Positions 23,709 through 33,604 of a stretch of DNA of 64,000 bases are shown one piece after another. The DNA comes from Kangiellaceae bacterium (lineage in GTDB: Bacteria > Pseudomonadota > Gammaproteobacteria > Enterobacterales > Kangiellaceae). The notes under the pieces were generated by a model. It saw only the letters and a list, made by a program, of their open reading frames with translations, ran no database searches and had not been told where the DNA came from. The position numbers and the translations under genes are program-made. Positions within the stretch are counted from its first letter, which is position 1. Every line of letters starts with the position of its first letter. The stretch lies in contig JAHRVB010000042.1 of the NCBI GenBank assembly GCA_019090895.1, positions 1-64,000 of the forward strand. The letters run 5' to 3'.

Positions 23709-26144
23709 CTATTCGTAAAGTAAACTATTCTTTACCGATAACTTCATGATTTTTCGCATTGGCACTAGTGAGGCGAGGCCGGTAATAGCAATCATGGCAG
23801 GCAGCGAAATAACGAATATTATTGGTTCTAAAGTCAACTCCAGCGGCGTTTTTATCAGTAATATCCCTAACCAATAGGCCACCGAGTAACTAATGGGTAG
23901 GGTGACTAGACAGGCGAATACCCAAGCTAAAATAGCGATCAAACTAGCTTCTGTCAATACCATTGACGCCAGTACTTTGCCAGTCGCACCAATCGCTTTT
24001 AATACCCCTAATTCTCTGGTTCGTTCGGAAATGTTAGTCGTCATGGTTAAAATGATTCCGTTCGCGGCGATAAAAATCACTATAGCGGTGAGCAGTAACA
24101 TTAACGAAAATATAATATTAAAGTGGCCTTCTACAACTTGAGAAGCATCCCAAGGGGTAACGACATTTCTTAGTTTCAATCCGTGTTTTTCGGCTAAAGA
24201 AATAACTTCTTTTTTCAGTTGGTTAAGCTCTTTCTTACTTTGTTTATTACTCGATATAAATAGTCCGTTCGACTTAAAGCGCTCCTCACTCAAAAGTTCG
24301 CTGGAATAGATACTGGGATATCCGATATTCTGCGCGACACCTATAACAGTAAGAATTTTGATTTGGCCTGCAATCTCAACTTTAATCGTTCCACCCAGTT
24401 TTAACCGCGGAAGGCGATCCATAACCAATTGACTGACTACCACCGGCGAAATTGTGGTGGACGACTGAGTTAACTCTGCTGTAAAAGGCTCGTTAAGCCA
24501 GCTTCCGTCTATCATTGGCAGGCTTAGCATATTAGAATTCAATTGTAGATCATTTAAAACAACGCCCATTTGGTAGTTATGCGAATGGTGACTTTCTTTG
24601 TTTGATATTTTTTCGGAGTCGTTTATAAATAGGGAAACATTAACGCGTTTAAAACTTTCGGTGTTGATTATTTCTGTCATTTCATTTAAAAGCCGCTCTA
24701 AATCAATTAGCTCCATTGTTGGATCAAAGCTAATTTTCAAAGCCCATTGCTTGGCACTTCTGTCAACGGCAACGACTTGTTTCATGGTTCGGGCAATATT
24801 AAACGATGCCATGAGCAAAGCTGTGGCAATCATCAATACACCGGTTGTAAGAATGAATCGTCCTTTTTGTCGAATGGAATTTCTGATGGCGAGTCTTAAT
24901 GGGTGAGTCAGGAAATCCAACTTGAGAATAAGTTTTTCGAACGAGCTGTTTCCGAGGGTATCAACACCAGGATCATACTCTAGCAGCGACTCTTTGATTG
25001 TTAATTGACTGGCCTTCCTAATTGGCCGATATGCACTCAATATAGGAATACCGATACCGATTAGTATTTGCAATAAAATAATCCCAATGGGTATTCGATA
25101 GCTGCTAATATCAATGTTCATCATCAGCGTAAGTTTATCGATATACAAATTCCCGACAAAATATGCGCAAGGCAAACTAATCAATAACCCCAATAAACCG
25201 AGTAATACCACTCCGCGATAGTAAATCCGGCTAATTTGTTTTGAACTAGCACCTATAGCTTTCATGACGCCAATTTGACCAAGCTGCTTACTCAGTATCG
25301 CTGACATTAAGTTGAAGACTAAGATGGCACTGAGAAAGCAACATAGAATTGCGAAGACCTTTTGAATCATAAACATGCCATCAGTAATATTGGCATGGGG
25401 ATGCTCTCCCTGTGCTGCAACCTTATATCCGTTCACCTGATATCCTTTGTTCTCTAACCACCGGGCATAGTTACTGGCTTCAGCGGTCATTTCGCTCTCA
25501 CTGAGTTGCTGGTTGTCGAAACTAATTTTTAGCTGATTAAAATAAAAATCTACTCCCATAAGGTTTAAAGTGTCGATAGAAACATACCCATAGACAACGT
25601 TTTCCCACTCGGCTTGTGGCAAGCCAACATCGTGAGCGATTCCCGTCATAGTAAGCTGCGTTGACAAACCATAAATGTTTTTTAATTGAATGGTGTCACC
25701 TAGGCTGGCTTTTAATACGGAAACCGCCTGTCTTTCGATAAGTATCTGGCCTTTTTTAGGGGGCCAAGTGCCTCGGTCTGTTTTAATGATATTCAGTCGA
25801 ATATTGTTATAATCGTTTACAACAAATAACAGCAGTGTTTTCCACTCTCCTGTGTTTGTTCTTATACTACCGGAGGTAAGTCGCCTGGCATCAACTTCAC
25901 CTACTCCTTTTTGATTTTTCATTTTACTCAGTAAATCTTTATCAAATCGTTCAACGCTAAAAGAAATAGCCGTTGGGTTGGAGCGTAAAAAATTCTGTGT
26001 CATCTCGCGCGATAAAACTGCATAACTATTAAGGATGACGCCTAGGGTGAACGTGCTAAGGGCAATTGATAATACGACAAGTAACGAACGACTTCGGTTT
26101 TGCCACAAGTCACGCCACGTTTTAGTCCATAATCGATTAAACAC
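23709..26144 (-). CDS. ABC transporter permease with two FtsX-like domains
   Basis: Inner-membrane permease of 811 residues. It has an N-terminal membrane span, a large periplasmic domain (about 45-250), three spans with the FtsX signature around MSAILSKQLGQIGVMKAIGASSKQ, a central pair of spans (residues 330-450), a second periplasmic domain (about 465-680) and three final spans with the second signature NISERTRELGVLKAIGATGK. This doubled layout is like E. coli YbbP and lipoprotein-release-type permeases. It overlaps no gene and lies six bases after its ATPase, with which it forms an exporter or mechanotransmission complex; the substrate is unknown. Confidence 0.88.
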   Translation of the reverse strand: MFNRLWTKTWRDLWQNRSRSLLVVLSIALSTFTLGVILNSYAVLSREMTQNFLRSNPTAISFSVERFDKDLLSKMKNQKGVGEVDARRLTSGSIRTNTGEWKTLLLFVVNDYNNIRLNIIKTDRGTWPPKKGQILIERQAVSVLKASLGDTIQLKNIYGLSTQLTMTGIAHDVGLPQAEWENVVYGYVSIDTLNLMGVDFYFNQLKISFDNQQLSESEMTAEASNYARWLENKGYQVNGYKVAAQGEHPHANITDGMFMIQKVFAILCCFLSAILVFNLMSAILSKQLGQIGVMKAIGASSKQISRIYYRGVVLLGLLGLLISLPCAYFVGNLYIDKLTLMMNIDISSYRIPIGIILLQILIGIGIPILSAYRPIRKASQLTIKESLLEYDPGVDTLGNSSFEKLILKLDFLTHPLRLAIRNSIRQKGRFILTTGVLMIATALLMASFNIARTMKQVVAVDRSAKQWALKISFDPTMELIDLERLLNEMTEIINTESFKRVNVSLFINDSEKISNKESHHSHNYQMGVVLNDLQLNSNMLSLPMIDGSWLNEPFTAELTQSSTTISPVVVSQLVMDRLPRLKLGGTIKVEIAGQIKILTVIGVAQNIGYPSIYSSELLSEERFKSNGLFISSNKQSKKELNQLKKEVISLAEKHGLKLRNVVTPWDASQVVEGHFNIIFSLMLLLTAIVIFIAANGIILTMTTNISERTRELGVLKAIGATGKVLASMVLTEASLIAILAWVFACLVTLPISYSVAYWLGILLIKTPLELTLEPIIFVISLPAMIAITGLASLVPMRKIMKLSVKNSLLYE

Positions 26145-26150
26145 AATTTC

Positions 26151-26843
26151 TCACCCCGCGTTTTTTTGATTGACAGTAATGCGGCCATCAATAATGTGAA
26201 TTGATCGGTTAGAATAAAGGTGGCAATCAGGATCGTGAGAAACCAGAACGATAGTCTTGCCCTGGTGGTTCAGCTCGGTAAGTAACCCAAAAATTGATTT
26301 TGCGTTAGCGGAATCTAGATTTCCTGTGGGTTCATCAGCAAGTATAATAGGCGGATCATTAGCCAAGGCTCTTGCGATAGCAACGCGTTGTTTTTCACCG
26401 CCAGATAAAAGAGACGGAAATTGGTTGGCTTTGTCGGAAATACCAACTCTTTGCAATAAACATCTTGCGCGATCGACTCTTTTTGCTGCTGATATTACTT
26501 TGCAGAAGTCCATCGCTAGAAGAATATTTTCTAGCGCGGTTAGTGTGGGAAGTAGTTGGAAGAATTGGAAAACGAGCCCGATATTCTTTCCTCTCCATGC
26601 ATCCAAAAAATTTGTTTTCATGTGTGCGATATCGATACCATTAACGATAACTTGACCTGAGCTCGGCTGATCAATCCCTGACATCAGGTTTAACAGTGTT
26701 GATTTCCCGCTCCCTGATTTTCCAACGATGCTGACAAAGTCTCCTTGTTCTAGGGAGAGGTCAATCCGGTCGAGAGCTATAAATGGTGTGTTGTTGGTTC
26801 GGTAGCGTTTTGAGACGTTGGAGAGCTGAATGCTATTACTCAT
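26151..26843 (-). CDS. ABC transporter ATP-binding protein (LolD/YbbA/MacB type)
   Basis: Cytoplasmic ATPase of 230 residues driving the permease encoded just downstream. Visible are Walker A GKSGSGKST, the Q-loop FQFFQLLP, the signature LSGGEKQR, Walker B IILADEPTG, the D-loop NLDS and the switch His in LVSHD. The short length and the DEPTGNLDS motif place it in the type VII lipoprotein-release/efflux class. No membrane-fusion protein gene of the MacA type accompanies the pair, which fits the YbbA-YbbP arrangement. Confidence 0.92.
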   Translation of the reverse strand: MSNSIQLSNVSKRYRTNNTPFIALDRIDLSLEQGDFVSIVGKSGSGKSTLLNLMSGIDQPSSGQVIVNGIDIAHMKTNFLDAWRGKNIGLVFQFFQLLPTLTALENILLAMDFCKVISAAKRVDRARCLLQRVGISDKANQFPSLLSGGEKQRVAIARALANDPPIILADEPTGNLDSANAKSIFGLLTELNHQGKTIVLVSHDPDCHLYSNRSIHIIDGRITVNQKNAG

Positions 26844-27044
26844 TGAACATGCCTATGTTAGTTTTTTGGAAAGCGGTAGATTGTGGGAATTATGGGGGGT
26901 ACTAAGGAGATATTCGCCTCAGCCGAAGGAGTGAGACTCGTATTATCAGATAAAAGACAAGTTTTGGACCAAATCTGGTTTGTTAATAAAATAGTATGGA
27001 TTTATGGAGGCCTCTTGCAAAGATTATGTGCTAATTGAAAGTAC

Positions 27045-28184
27045 TCAGCGATTTTCTTTTCTATATTGCGAGGGGGTCGTCTGGACTCGCTCTTTAAAGA
27101 TGCGATTAAAGGTCGCTTTGGAATTAAAACCAGCCTCAAGAGCGATGGTTAGGATAGGACGACCGATGTTTTGTTGCGCGATTAACTGCTGTTTAACTTC
27201 ATCGATTCGGTAGCTATTGATAAAATCGTAGAAATTTACCTCCTGTTTATGATTAATCACTTGAGAAAGGTGATGATTGGATAGCTGCAGTCGCCGCGCT
27301 AATGAACCCAAACTTAATTCTGGTTCTATAAATGGTTTATGTTTGACCATATAGTTCTGAACACGAATATAAATTACGCCCACCTGATTGGAAGTTAATC
27401 CTGATTTTTGGTATTTGTTTTTTTCTTTACTATTACTATGTTCTTCAACTTCAGGCTTCGGCTCTATTGAGATTTTTATATCGGTAAATATTTCTGGTCG
27501 ACGGAAGGTCCTGTAGACCATGAGATAGGTGATGCCTGCCAATATGACAGTAATGGACTTGTTGACAGGTAAATATATAGCGGCATGATTGCTCAAATAC
27601 AACAAAGTGATGCCGGAATAACCAATCACCAAGATTAATAAGATCTGCTCAACCCAATTTTGATTAATGCGATCGATGTTAGAACAAGAATCTTTGAGTT
27701 GTTGTTCTAATCGTTTGATTTGTTTATGACATATAAAATAATATATTCCAATTTGTAGGTAAATCACAAAAGAAAGACCACTTGATAAATATTGTGCGGT
27801 AGGGGACCGCATAACTTTCGAATCTAAATTAGCCACAAACCAGGCTAAAAATACACTTGCTAAGACAAAGGGTAATGTGTAAGCAATTAGTGTTAATCGT
27901 TCAATGACTCGTTCATTTTTCTTCAGTAAATAAAGATAAAATAACGGACCTATAAGTAGCTGAAAAGGATCCGGAACTACTAATACTGGAAGCTCGAAGC
28001 GGATTTTTAGATCGTGGAGAAGTGAGTTAGTCAAGGTGCTTAAAGCCAATGCCAAAAAGATAAAACCGATTCGAGTTTGATGACTGCAGCCGGAACGAAA
28101 TAATACAACTGCTACCAGTATCGCCATAAGCATGCTCGAAGCACTTCCGACAGTATAGAAATGTTGAATGATGTTTTGCGGCAT
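27045..28184 (-). CDS. AraC-family regulator with membrane-embedded N-terminal half
   Basis: The 379-residue protein has seven or so hydrophobic segments in its first 230 residues (for example MLMAILVAVVLF, LLIGPLFYLYLL, LILVIGYSGITLLYL, ITVILAGITYLMVY) and an AraC DNA-binding domain in the last 100 (LSLGSLARRLQLSNHHLSQVIN, FYDFINSYRIDEVKQQL, TIALEAGFNSKATFNRIFKE, TTPSQYRK). Regulators of this build probably sense a membrane-soluble or periplasmic signal. Its gene is 200 bases upstream of the ABC transporter genes on the same strand and divergent from a lipoprotein gene, so either may be its target. Confidence 0.87.
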   Translation of the reverse strand: MPQNIIQHFYTVGSASSMLMAILVAVVLFRSGCSHQTRIGFIFLALALSTLTNSLLHDLKIRFELPVLVVPDPFQLLIGPLFYLYLLKKNERVIERLTLIAYTLPFVLASVFLAWFVANLDSKVMRSPTAQYLSSGLSFVIYLQIGIYYFICHKQIKRLEQQLKDSCSNIDRINQNWVEQILLILVIGYSGITLLYLSNHAAIYLPVNKSITVILAGITYLMVYRTFRRPEIFTDIKISIEPKPEVEEHSNSKEKNKYQKSGLTSNQVGVIYIRVQNYMVKHKPFIEPELSLGSLARRLQLSNHHLSQVINHKQEVNFYDFINSYRIDEVKQQLIAQQNIGRPILTIALEAGFNSKATFNRIFKERVQTTPSQYRKENR

Positions 28185-28378
28185 GTTAACTCACAGTGAC
28201 TGTTGATCGATTCGATCCAATAACGCTAGGCAGAGCATTCGTAGATTTTATCCCATCGAGCTAGTTTGCCTCTTCATTTATGTGCTCACAATGGTTTTGT
28301 TAAACTTTCGTGATGATTTGCTAACCCGCTAGCGCCATAATTAGGCCAATCATTAGTTTATAACGAAAATAAATTGTC

Positions 28379-29314
28379 ATGAAATTATTGTTAAAATCAA
28401 TATCTGCCCTGGTTAGTTTATGGTTTATGTTGGGATTGGTTGCTTGTGGGGGAGGAGGGGGGTCTTCCGACTCCTCAGAACCTATGAGTAATAATCCGCC
28501 GCTTATTTTGTTCACCGGCATTTACATTGATTCAGCCGTAGAAGGATTAAATTATCAAACTGCGACTCAAGCTGGAACGACTAACCAAAACGGTGAGTTT
28601 ACTTACCAAGAGGGGGAAAGTGTTATATTTTCCATCGGCGACATAGAGTTTCCCCCGGTTGATGCGCGGCAGCAATTAAGCCCTTTGGATAATTTCCAAA
28701 CTACTGAGTATGAAAATATTGGGGTAGTCAACATGGCAAGACTGCTACAAACGCTTGATGAAGATGGCGTTGCAGACAATGGAATTGTTATAGCGACCAA
28801 TGTGCATAATAATGCAATTGGATTAACTGTTGATTTTACCGATCCTGATTTCGATTCTATGGTAGCCACTTTGGTGGCCAATGGTGGTGGCCCGTTGGTG
28901 GAATTGATCAGCGAAGAACAAGCAATTGATCATCTCCGCGCAAGTCTTGACGATGAGGTTGCGATGGGATGTGGGAATGATCATGCTAAGGTTGGGTATA
29001 CCGGAGACTTTTCGACCCTGTTTCATAATGTGAGTGGTACGGCGACTATCATTGACAATTGTACGATACAAATAACCGGATTTAATTATGATGGTGGCGG
29101 ACCGCAAGTTTATTTTTATGCAGCGCAAGATTTTATGTTTGACGCAGATAGTGCTTTTCCGATCAGTGGCGCTATTAACGGACAAACCTATGTCGATAGA
29201 ACCCTAGTTTACAACTTAGCGTCAGCCGTATCGCTAGATGATTTTAATACTTTAAGTGTTTGGTGCAGTGACTTTAACGCTAACTTTGGTGAGCTTATTT
29301 TTACTGCGCCATAA
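28379..29314 (+). CDS. Lipoprotein of unknown function
   Basis: A 311-residue lipoprotein with signal peptide and lipobox LVAC (Cys23), followed by a Gly/Ser tether (GGGGGSSDSS). The mature part begins with a beta-rich module (IYIDSAVEGLNYQTATQAG, TTNQNGEFTYQEGESVIFSI) of the kind that recurs in proteobacterial surface lipoproteins, then a region with NMARLLQTLDEDG that looks like a small helical unit with an Asp-rich loop. The C-terminal half has three cysteines (CGNDH, IIDNCTI, VWCSDF). Function unknown. It is divergent from the AraC-type regulator. Confidence 0.75.
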   Translation: MKLLLKSISALVSLWFMLGLVACGGGGGSSDSSEPMSNNPPLILFTGIYIDSAVEGLNYQTATQAGTTNQNGEFTYQEGESVIFSIGDIEFPPVDARQQLSPLDNFQTTEYENIGVVNMARLLQTLDEDGVADNGIVIATNVHNNAIGLTVDFTDPDFDSMVATLVANGGGPLVELISEEQAIDHLRASLDDEVAMGCGNDHAKVGYTGDFSTLFHNVSGTATIIDNCTIQITGFNYDGGGPQVYFYAAQDFMFDADSAFPISGAINGQTYVDRTLVYNLASAVSLDDFNTLSVWCSDFNANFGELIFTAP

Positions 29315-29366
29315 GAAAGTATATCGAGGCGCTCGAAATGTTGTTGATGAGCTATAGATTGAAAAA

Positions 29367-29600
29367 TTAATCAATGGTTCTTATATCGATCAATGCTTCT
29401 TCTCGTCGTTGTTCATCGAGCCGTTTGATCAGTTCTTTTCTTTTGTCGCAGGGTTCATCACAATCACAAACTTTTTCTAAGCCAAGGTCGCTAATACCAC
29501 CACAACTGCCTTTGATTTCCTTTTTTTGAAAAATATAACCGATCGCCATGATCGCAACCACAATAAGCATCAGTGAAAAGGCGATTAAGAAGATTTCCAT
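29367..29600 (-). CDS. nqrM: Na+-NQR maturation protein NqrM
   Basis: Needed for assembly of the iron centre of Na+-NQR. The 77-residue product has one N-terminal membrane span (FLIAFSLMLIVVAIMAIGYIF) and the cysteine cluster GSCGG ... KVCDCDEPC that defines the family (formerly DUF539), followed by a charged KRLDEQRREEAL helix. In many gammaproteobacteria nqrM directly follows apbE at the end of the nqr operon; here a nitrilase gene separates them. Confidence 0.92.
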   Translation of the reverse strand: MEIFLIAFSLMLIVVAIMAIGYIFQKKEIKGSCGGISDLGLEKVCDCDEPCDKRKELIKRLDEQRREEALIDIRTID

Positions 29601-29651
29601 AATAAATTTAACTCTAAATATTGGTTGTTAACGCTCAGTATCTAGACTGAA

Positions 29652-30608
29652 CTAATCTTTAAAAATTACAGTGGATTGACGAGTTCTGTCCACAATTAAC
29701 TGAGTAACATCGGGTCGAGAATAATGACCTGCAGGATCAAAGTTCTGTCGCTCTTCTCGGACCTTACTGTGGAGAAGCTCAGCGGTATAGAGACCCTCTT
29801 CTCCAACCTGTGGTTCAATAAGCCAACCGCCATCAGGGGCTGCAATACAACTCCCACCATTTGCGAGCAAAGGTTCTGCAGAGTTACCTACTTCATCAAG
29901 TTCAGGAATACAGTTTTTAGCGTCATCAGGGCGCATTAGACCACAGACAGATAAAATATACGATCGTCCTTCCTTAGCCATAACAGGGGTTAAATCGACG
30001 GTGTTTTGTAAGTTGCCTGGCCAGCAAGCGACATGAAGGTCTTCCCCCTGGGCATAGAGAGCAGCTCTTGCCAGTGGCATCCAATTTTCCCAACAGTTTA
30101 AGCCGCCCACTGTAAAGGCTGCCAGCTTGTGAGTTCTAAGGCCATGACCATCGCCCGGCGACCAGCTCAATCGTTCTTCATAAGTTGGCATTAATTTACG
30201 GTGTACCGATTGAATAATACCTTTCTGATCAATGTAGACAAAGCTGCAATACAGGCTATGTCCGGTTCGATCTTCGGGTCGTTCGATGATCCCAAGATAA
30301 ACGGATATCTTGTTCTCTTTTGCAGCGTTACAGAGATTGTTTAAGTCACCTCTTTCTATTTGCACAGCTTGCTTTGAGTATTCTGCTTGAATGGTTTTTT
30401 GTTTGTCACAATTAAACTTTGCACCATTGGTGATATCTAACCAAAAGGGGTAGCCGGGAACAATAGCTTCACCAAAAGTTACCAGCTGGCAGTGTTTATC
30501 GGCTGCATCTTCAAGGTAAGCAATTACTTTTTCTAAAGTTGCTTCTCGATCAAACCAAACAGGTGCTATTTGTGCCAGCGCTACTTTTATAGTTTCGTTT
30601 TTAGACAT
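29652..30608 (-). CDS. Nitrilase (branch 1 carbon-nitrogen hydrolase)
   Basis: Cytoplasmic enzyme predicted to hydrolyse an organic nitrile to acid and ammonia. The 318 residues carry the catalytic triad in its usual settings: Glu in TFGEAIVPGYPFW, Lys in HRKLMPTYEER and the nucleophile Cys in LNCWENWMP. The CWEN context is typical of true nitrilases and cyanide hydratases rather than of omega-amidases or N-carbamoyl hydrolases. It sits six bases after apbE and 51 before nqrM, so it is cotranscribed with Na+-NQR maturation genes without an obvious functional link. Confidence 0.88.
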   Translation of the reverse strand: MSKNETIKVALAQIAPVWFDREATLEKVIAYLEDAADKHCQLVTFGEAIVPGYPFWLDITNGAKFNCDKQKTIQAEYSKQAVQIERGDLNNLCNAAKENKISVYLGIIERPEDRTGHSLYCSFVYIDQKGIIQSVHRKLMPTYEERLSWSPGDGHGLRTHKLAAFTVGGLNCWENWMPLARAALYAQGEDLHVACWPGNLQNTVDLTPVMAKEGRSYILSVCGLMRPDDAKNCIPELDEVGNSAEPLLANGGSCIAAPDGGWLIEPQVGEEGLYTAELLHSKVREERQNFDPAGHYSRPDVTQLIVDRTRQSTVIFKD

Positions 30609-30614
30609 CAGTGT

Positions 30615-31649
30615 TTACCTGTCCTTGGTAGGAAGAAAATGGGATTCAAATGCTTTGTTATAGACGGCTTTGAATTCCGTTTTATGCTTTATCAACAAAT
30701 AGATTGGAATGTTATTTTTATTAGCAAATTCCAGTGCGAGCTCGTCTCCCATAACACTAAATGCAGTCGCGTAGGCATCGGCCAACATTGTCTGTGGATG
30801 CAGTACAGTCACAGAAGCAAGATTATGGGTAATGGGTTTACCGGAGACTGGGTCGATTGTATGTGAGAACCGGACGCCATCCTTTTCGAAGTAGTTACGG
30901 TAGTCACCTGACGTTGCCACGCCAAGTCCATTGGGCGAAAAACGTTGTTGAATTTGCCGCTGCTCAATATTTGGTGACTCGATTGCGAGTACCCAATTTC
31001 GTGCAGATGGATTGAATCCTTTTGAGGCAGTTTCCCCGCCAATTTCTACTAGATAATTATTAACATCATTTTTAGTGAGTAATTTGGCAATGTGATCGAC
31101 GGCGAACCCTTTGGCTATCGCGGACAAATTTATCGATAGAGTCGGATGTGTCTTTTGAACACAATTATTTTTGATTTTTACTTTCTTATAACCAATGTTG
31201 TTAACAAGTTCAGCGATGGTTTGATCGCTCGGGATCTGTTGGTGAGTTTGTTTGTTATCGAATCCCCATTCAGCGATTAACGGACCAATAGTGACATCAA
31301 AATGGCCAGAAGTTTGTTGACTAACTTGCAGTGCTTCAGCAATGACATGGACAGTCGACTCTGATAACGCTTGGCACTCAGTAGATTGGGAACGGTTGAA
31401 GATAGAGAGTTCTGAATCATTGATATAGGTCGACATTTGCTGATTGATAAGTAGTAATTCTTGATCAATTTTTAGCTGGATCTCCGGCGCTCTTTGAAAA
31501 TTGTCTTCGAAGGTGATGTGATATCCGGTACCCATCGTTAGTCCACTAATTTTGACATAGTTGGATTGTTGCGGACAGCCTGCAATGCCTACTAACAAAA
31601 GTACGAAAAGGAATCGGAGTGGATATATTTTTCTGACGGCTATTTTCAT
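30615..31649 (-). CDS. apbE: FAD:protein FMN transferase ApbE
   Basis: Attaches FMN covalently to threonines of NqrB and NqrC. The 344-residue product has a lipoprotein signal with lipobox IAGC, then the ApbE fold: MGTGYHITF, NINLSAIAKGFAVD-type region (LSINLSAIAKGFAVD), GGETASKG, SHTIDPVSGKPI and MLADAYATAFSVMG with the conserved metal-binding residues. It lies after nqrF, separated from it by a strong terminator hairpin, and its role matches the SGAT motifs seen in NqrB and NqrC here. Confidence 0.94.
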   Translation of the reverse strand: MKIAVRKIYPLRFLFVLLLVGIAGCPQQSNYVKISGLTMGTGYHITFEDNFQRAPEIQLKIDQELLLINQQMSTYINDSELSIFNRSQSTECQALSESTVHVIAEALQVSQQTSGHFDVTIGPLIAEWGFDNKQTHQQIPSDQTIAELVNNIGYKKVKIKNNCVQKTHPTLSINLSAIAKGFAVDHIAKLLTKNDVNNYLVEIGGETASKGFNPSARNWVLAIESPNIEQRQIQQRFSPNGLGVATSGDYRNYFEKDGVRFSHTIDPVSGKPITHNLASVTVLHPQTMLADAYATAFSVMGDELALEFANKNNIPIYLLIKHKTEFKAVYNKAFESHFLPTKDR

Positions 31650-31681
31650 GAGTTGGGTATTACTTTGATATTATCGATAAA

Positions 31682-31716
31682 AACAACAAAGGACAGTAAA
31701 ACTGTCCTTTGTTGTT
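31682..31716 (-). terminator. Strong hairpin between nqrF and apbE
   Basis: A perfect 16-bp stem (AACAACAAAGGACAGT / ACTGTCCTTTGTTGTT) with a three-base loop lies 31 bases after the nqrF stop and is followed on the minus strand by TTTATC. It looks like an intrinsic terminator that would end or attenuate the nqrABCDEF transcript, lowering or separating expression of apbE, the nitrilase gene and nqrM. Confidence 0.75.
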
Positions 31717-31747
31717 AACATTGAGTTATTTTCTGGTGAATTGCAGT

Positions 31748-32977
31748 TTAGCCACCAAAATCATCCAAGAAGATATTGTCTTTTTCGACACCCAAATCTT
31801 CTAGCATTTTAATCACCGCTGCGTTCATCATAGGTGGTCCACACATGTAATATTCACAATCTTCTGGCGCTTCGTGATACTTCAAGTATTCATCGTGCAA
31901 GACGTTATGGATAAATCCTGTGTAACCGTCCCAGTTATCTTCTGGCATTGGATCTGAAAGTGCGACGTGCCAATCGAAGTTATCATTTTCAACCGCTAGT
32001 TCGTCGTATTCCTCGGTATAGAACATTTCTCGTTTACTTCTTGCACCGTACCAAAAAGTCACTTTCCGATCAGTCTTTAATCGACGTAGTTGATCGAAGA
32101 TATGTGAACGCATCGGCGCCATTCCAGCTCCACCACCAATGAACACCATTTCGTTTTTAGTTTCTTTGGCGAAGAATTCTCCATAAGGTCCAGAAATAGT
32201 CACTTTATCACCTGCTTTAAGGTTAAAGATGTATGAAGACATCTTACCCGCTGGTAACGTCATATTGCGCGGTGGTGGCGAGGCAATCCGAACGTTCAGC
32301 ATGATGATGCCTTCTTCTTCGGGATAGTTTGCCATAGAGTAAGCACGTGTTACTGGCTCTTTAACTTCTGATACAACATCCCAAATTTTAAAATGATCCC
32401 AGTCAGGGTGGTACTCTGGATCAATGTCAAACTCTTTATAACTTAATTTATAAGGAGGGCACTCGATTTGAATGTAACCACCGGCTCTGAATGGAACGCT
32501 TTCGCCCGCAGGCAGTTTGAGTTTCAATTCTTTAATGAAAGTCGCTTTGTTATCGTTTGAGATAACCTCACACTCCCATTTTTGAACACCAAATATTTCT
32601 TCTGGTAGTTCAATTTCCATATCTTGTTTAACGCTCACTTGGCATGATAAACGATAACCCTCACGAGCTTCTCGTTTATTAATGTGGCCTTCTTCGGTTG
32701 GTAAAAGAGAACCACCACCTTCGCTTATTTTACATTTACATTGACCGCAAGTTCCGCCACCGCCACAAGCTGAGGGTACGAATACGCCAACATCGGCCAA
32801 TGCGCTGAGTAATTTGCCTCCAGCGTTGGTTGTAATAACTTTGCTGTCATCGCCATTGACGCCGATTCGAACCGCACCACTACTGACGAGACTTGCTTTG
32901 GCAGAAAGTATGATTAATACCAAGGCAACAATCACCAAGGTAAACATAGATACGCCAAGAATAATTGTTTCTAACAT
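31748..32977 (-). CDS. nqrF: Na+-NQR subunit F (NADH dehydrogenase subunit)
   Basis: Electron entry subunit: oxidises NADH with FAD and passes electrons to a 2Fe-2S centre. The 409 residues comprise an N-terminal membrane helix (about 5-25), a ferredoxin domain with cluster ligands Cys71, Cys77, Cys80 and Cys112, an FAD domain with RAYSMANYP and an NADH domain with [13 protein letters not shown] and the C-terminal [10 protein letters not shown]. Length and layout match the family. It is the last gene of the nqr operon before the terminator hairpin. Confidence 0.97.
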   Translation of the reverse strand: MLETIILGVSMFTLVIVALVLIILSAKASLVSSGAVRIGVNGDDSKVITTNAGGKLLSALADVGVFVPSACGGGGTCGQCKCKISEGGGSLLPTEEGHINKREAREGYRLSCQVSVKQDMEIELPEEIFGVQKWECEVISNDNKATFIKELKLKLPAGESVPFRAGGYIQIECPPYKLSYKEFDIDPEYHPDWDHFKIWDVVSEVKEPVTRAYSMANYPEEEGIIMLNVRIASPPPRNMTLPAGKMSSYIFNLKAGDKVTISGPYGEFFAKETKNEMVFIGGGAGMAPMRSHIFDQLRRLKTDRKVTFWYGARSKREMFYTEEYDELAVENDNFDWHVALSDPMPEDNWDGYTGFIHNVLHDEYLKYHEAPEDCEYYMCGPPMMNAAVIKMLEDLGVEKDNIFLDDFGG

Positions 32978-32995
32978 ATTAAGAATTCCTTTTTA

Positions 32996-33604
32996 TTAGA
33001 GTTGAACGCCGGAAAATGACATAAACGCTAATGCCATCAAGCCAACTGTAATAAAAGTAATACCAAGGCCTCTCAAGCCATCTGGTACGTCGCTGTATTT
33101 CATTTTTTCTCTAATTCCAGCAAGAGCAACTATCGCTAATGCCCATCCGAAACCACTCCCGATTCCATAAACGACCGACTCGGCCAAATCATATTCGCGC
33201 TGAATCATAAATAAACTACCACCTAAGATGGCGCAATTTACAGTGATCAGTGGAAGGAATATACCAAGGGCCTGATAGAGTGCTGGAAAGAATTTATCCA
33301 ATATCATTTCGAGAATTTGAACGATGGCTGCAATAACACCAATATAAACAATTAATCCTAAGAAACTTAAGTCTGTCTCTGGCAAACCAGCCCAAGCCAA
33401 CGCTCCTTCGTTTAATAGGTAAGTCGATAATAAATTATTCACTGGCACAGTAATGGCTTGAACCACCACAACAGCAACCCCAAGACCAATTGCGGTTTGA
33501 ACTTTCTTAGAAACAGCTAAGAAGGTACACATACCTAGGAAAGCTGAGAGCGCCATATTTTCAATGAAAACAGAGCGAATAAATAAACTAATATAATGTT
33601 CCAT
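32996..33604 (-). CDS. nqrE: Na+-NQR subunit E
   Basis: Integral membrane subunit of 202 residues with six hydrophobic spans. It contains the family motifs [18 protein letters not shown] and [14 protein letters not shown], the two cysteine-bearing half-helices that hold the intramembrane iron centre shared with NqrD. Its stop lies 18 bases before nqrF; its start touches the nqrD stop, so the subunits are translationally coupled. Confidence 0.97.
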   Translation of the reverse strand: MEHYISLFIRSVFIENMALSAFLGMCTFLAVSKKVQTAIGLGVAVVVVQAITVPVNNLLSTYLLNEGALAWAGLPETDLSFLGLIVYIGVIAAIVQILEMILDKFFPALYQALGIFLPLITVNCAILGGSLFMIQREYDLAESVVYGIGSGFGWALAIVALAGIREKMKYSDVPDGLRGLGITFITVGLMALAFMSFSGVQL

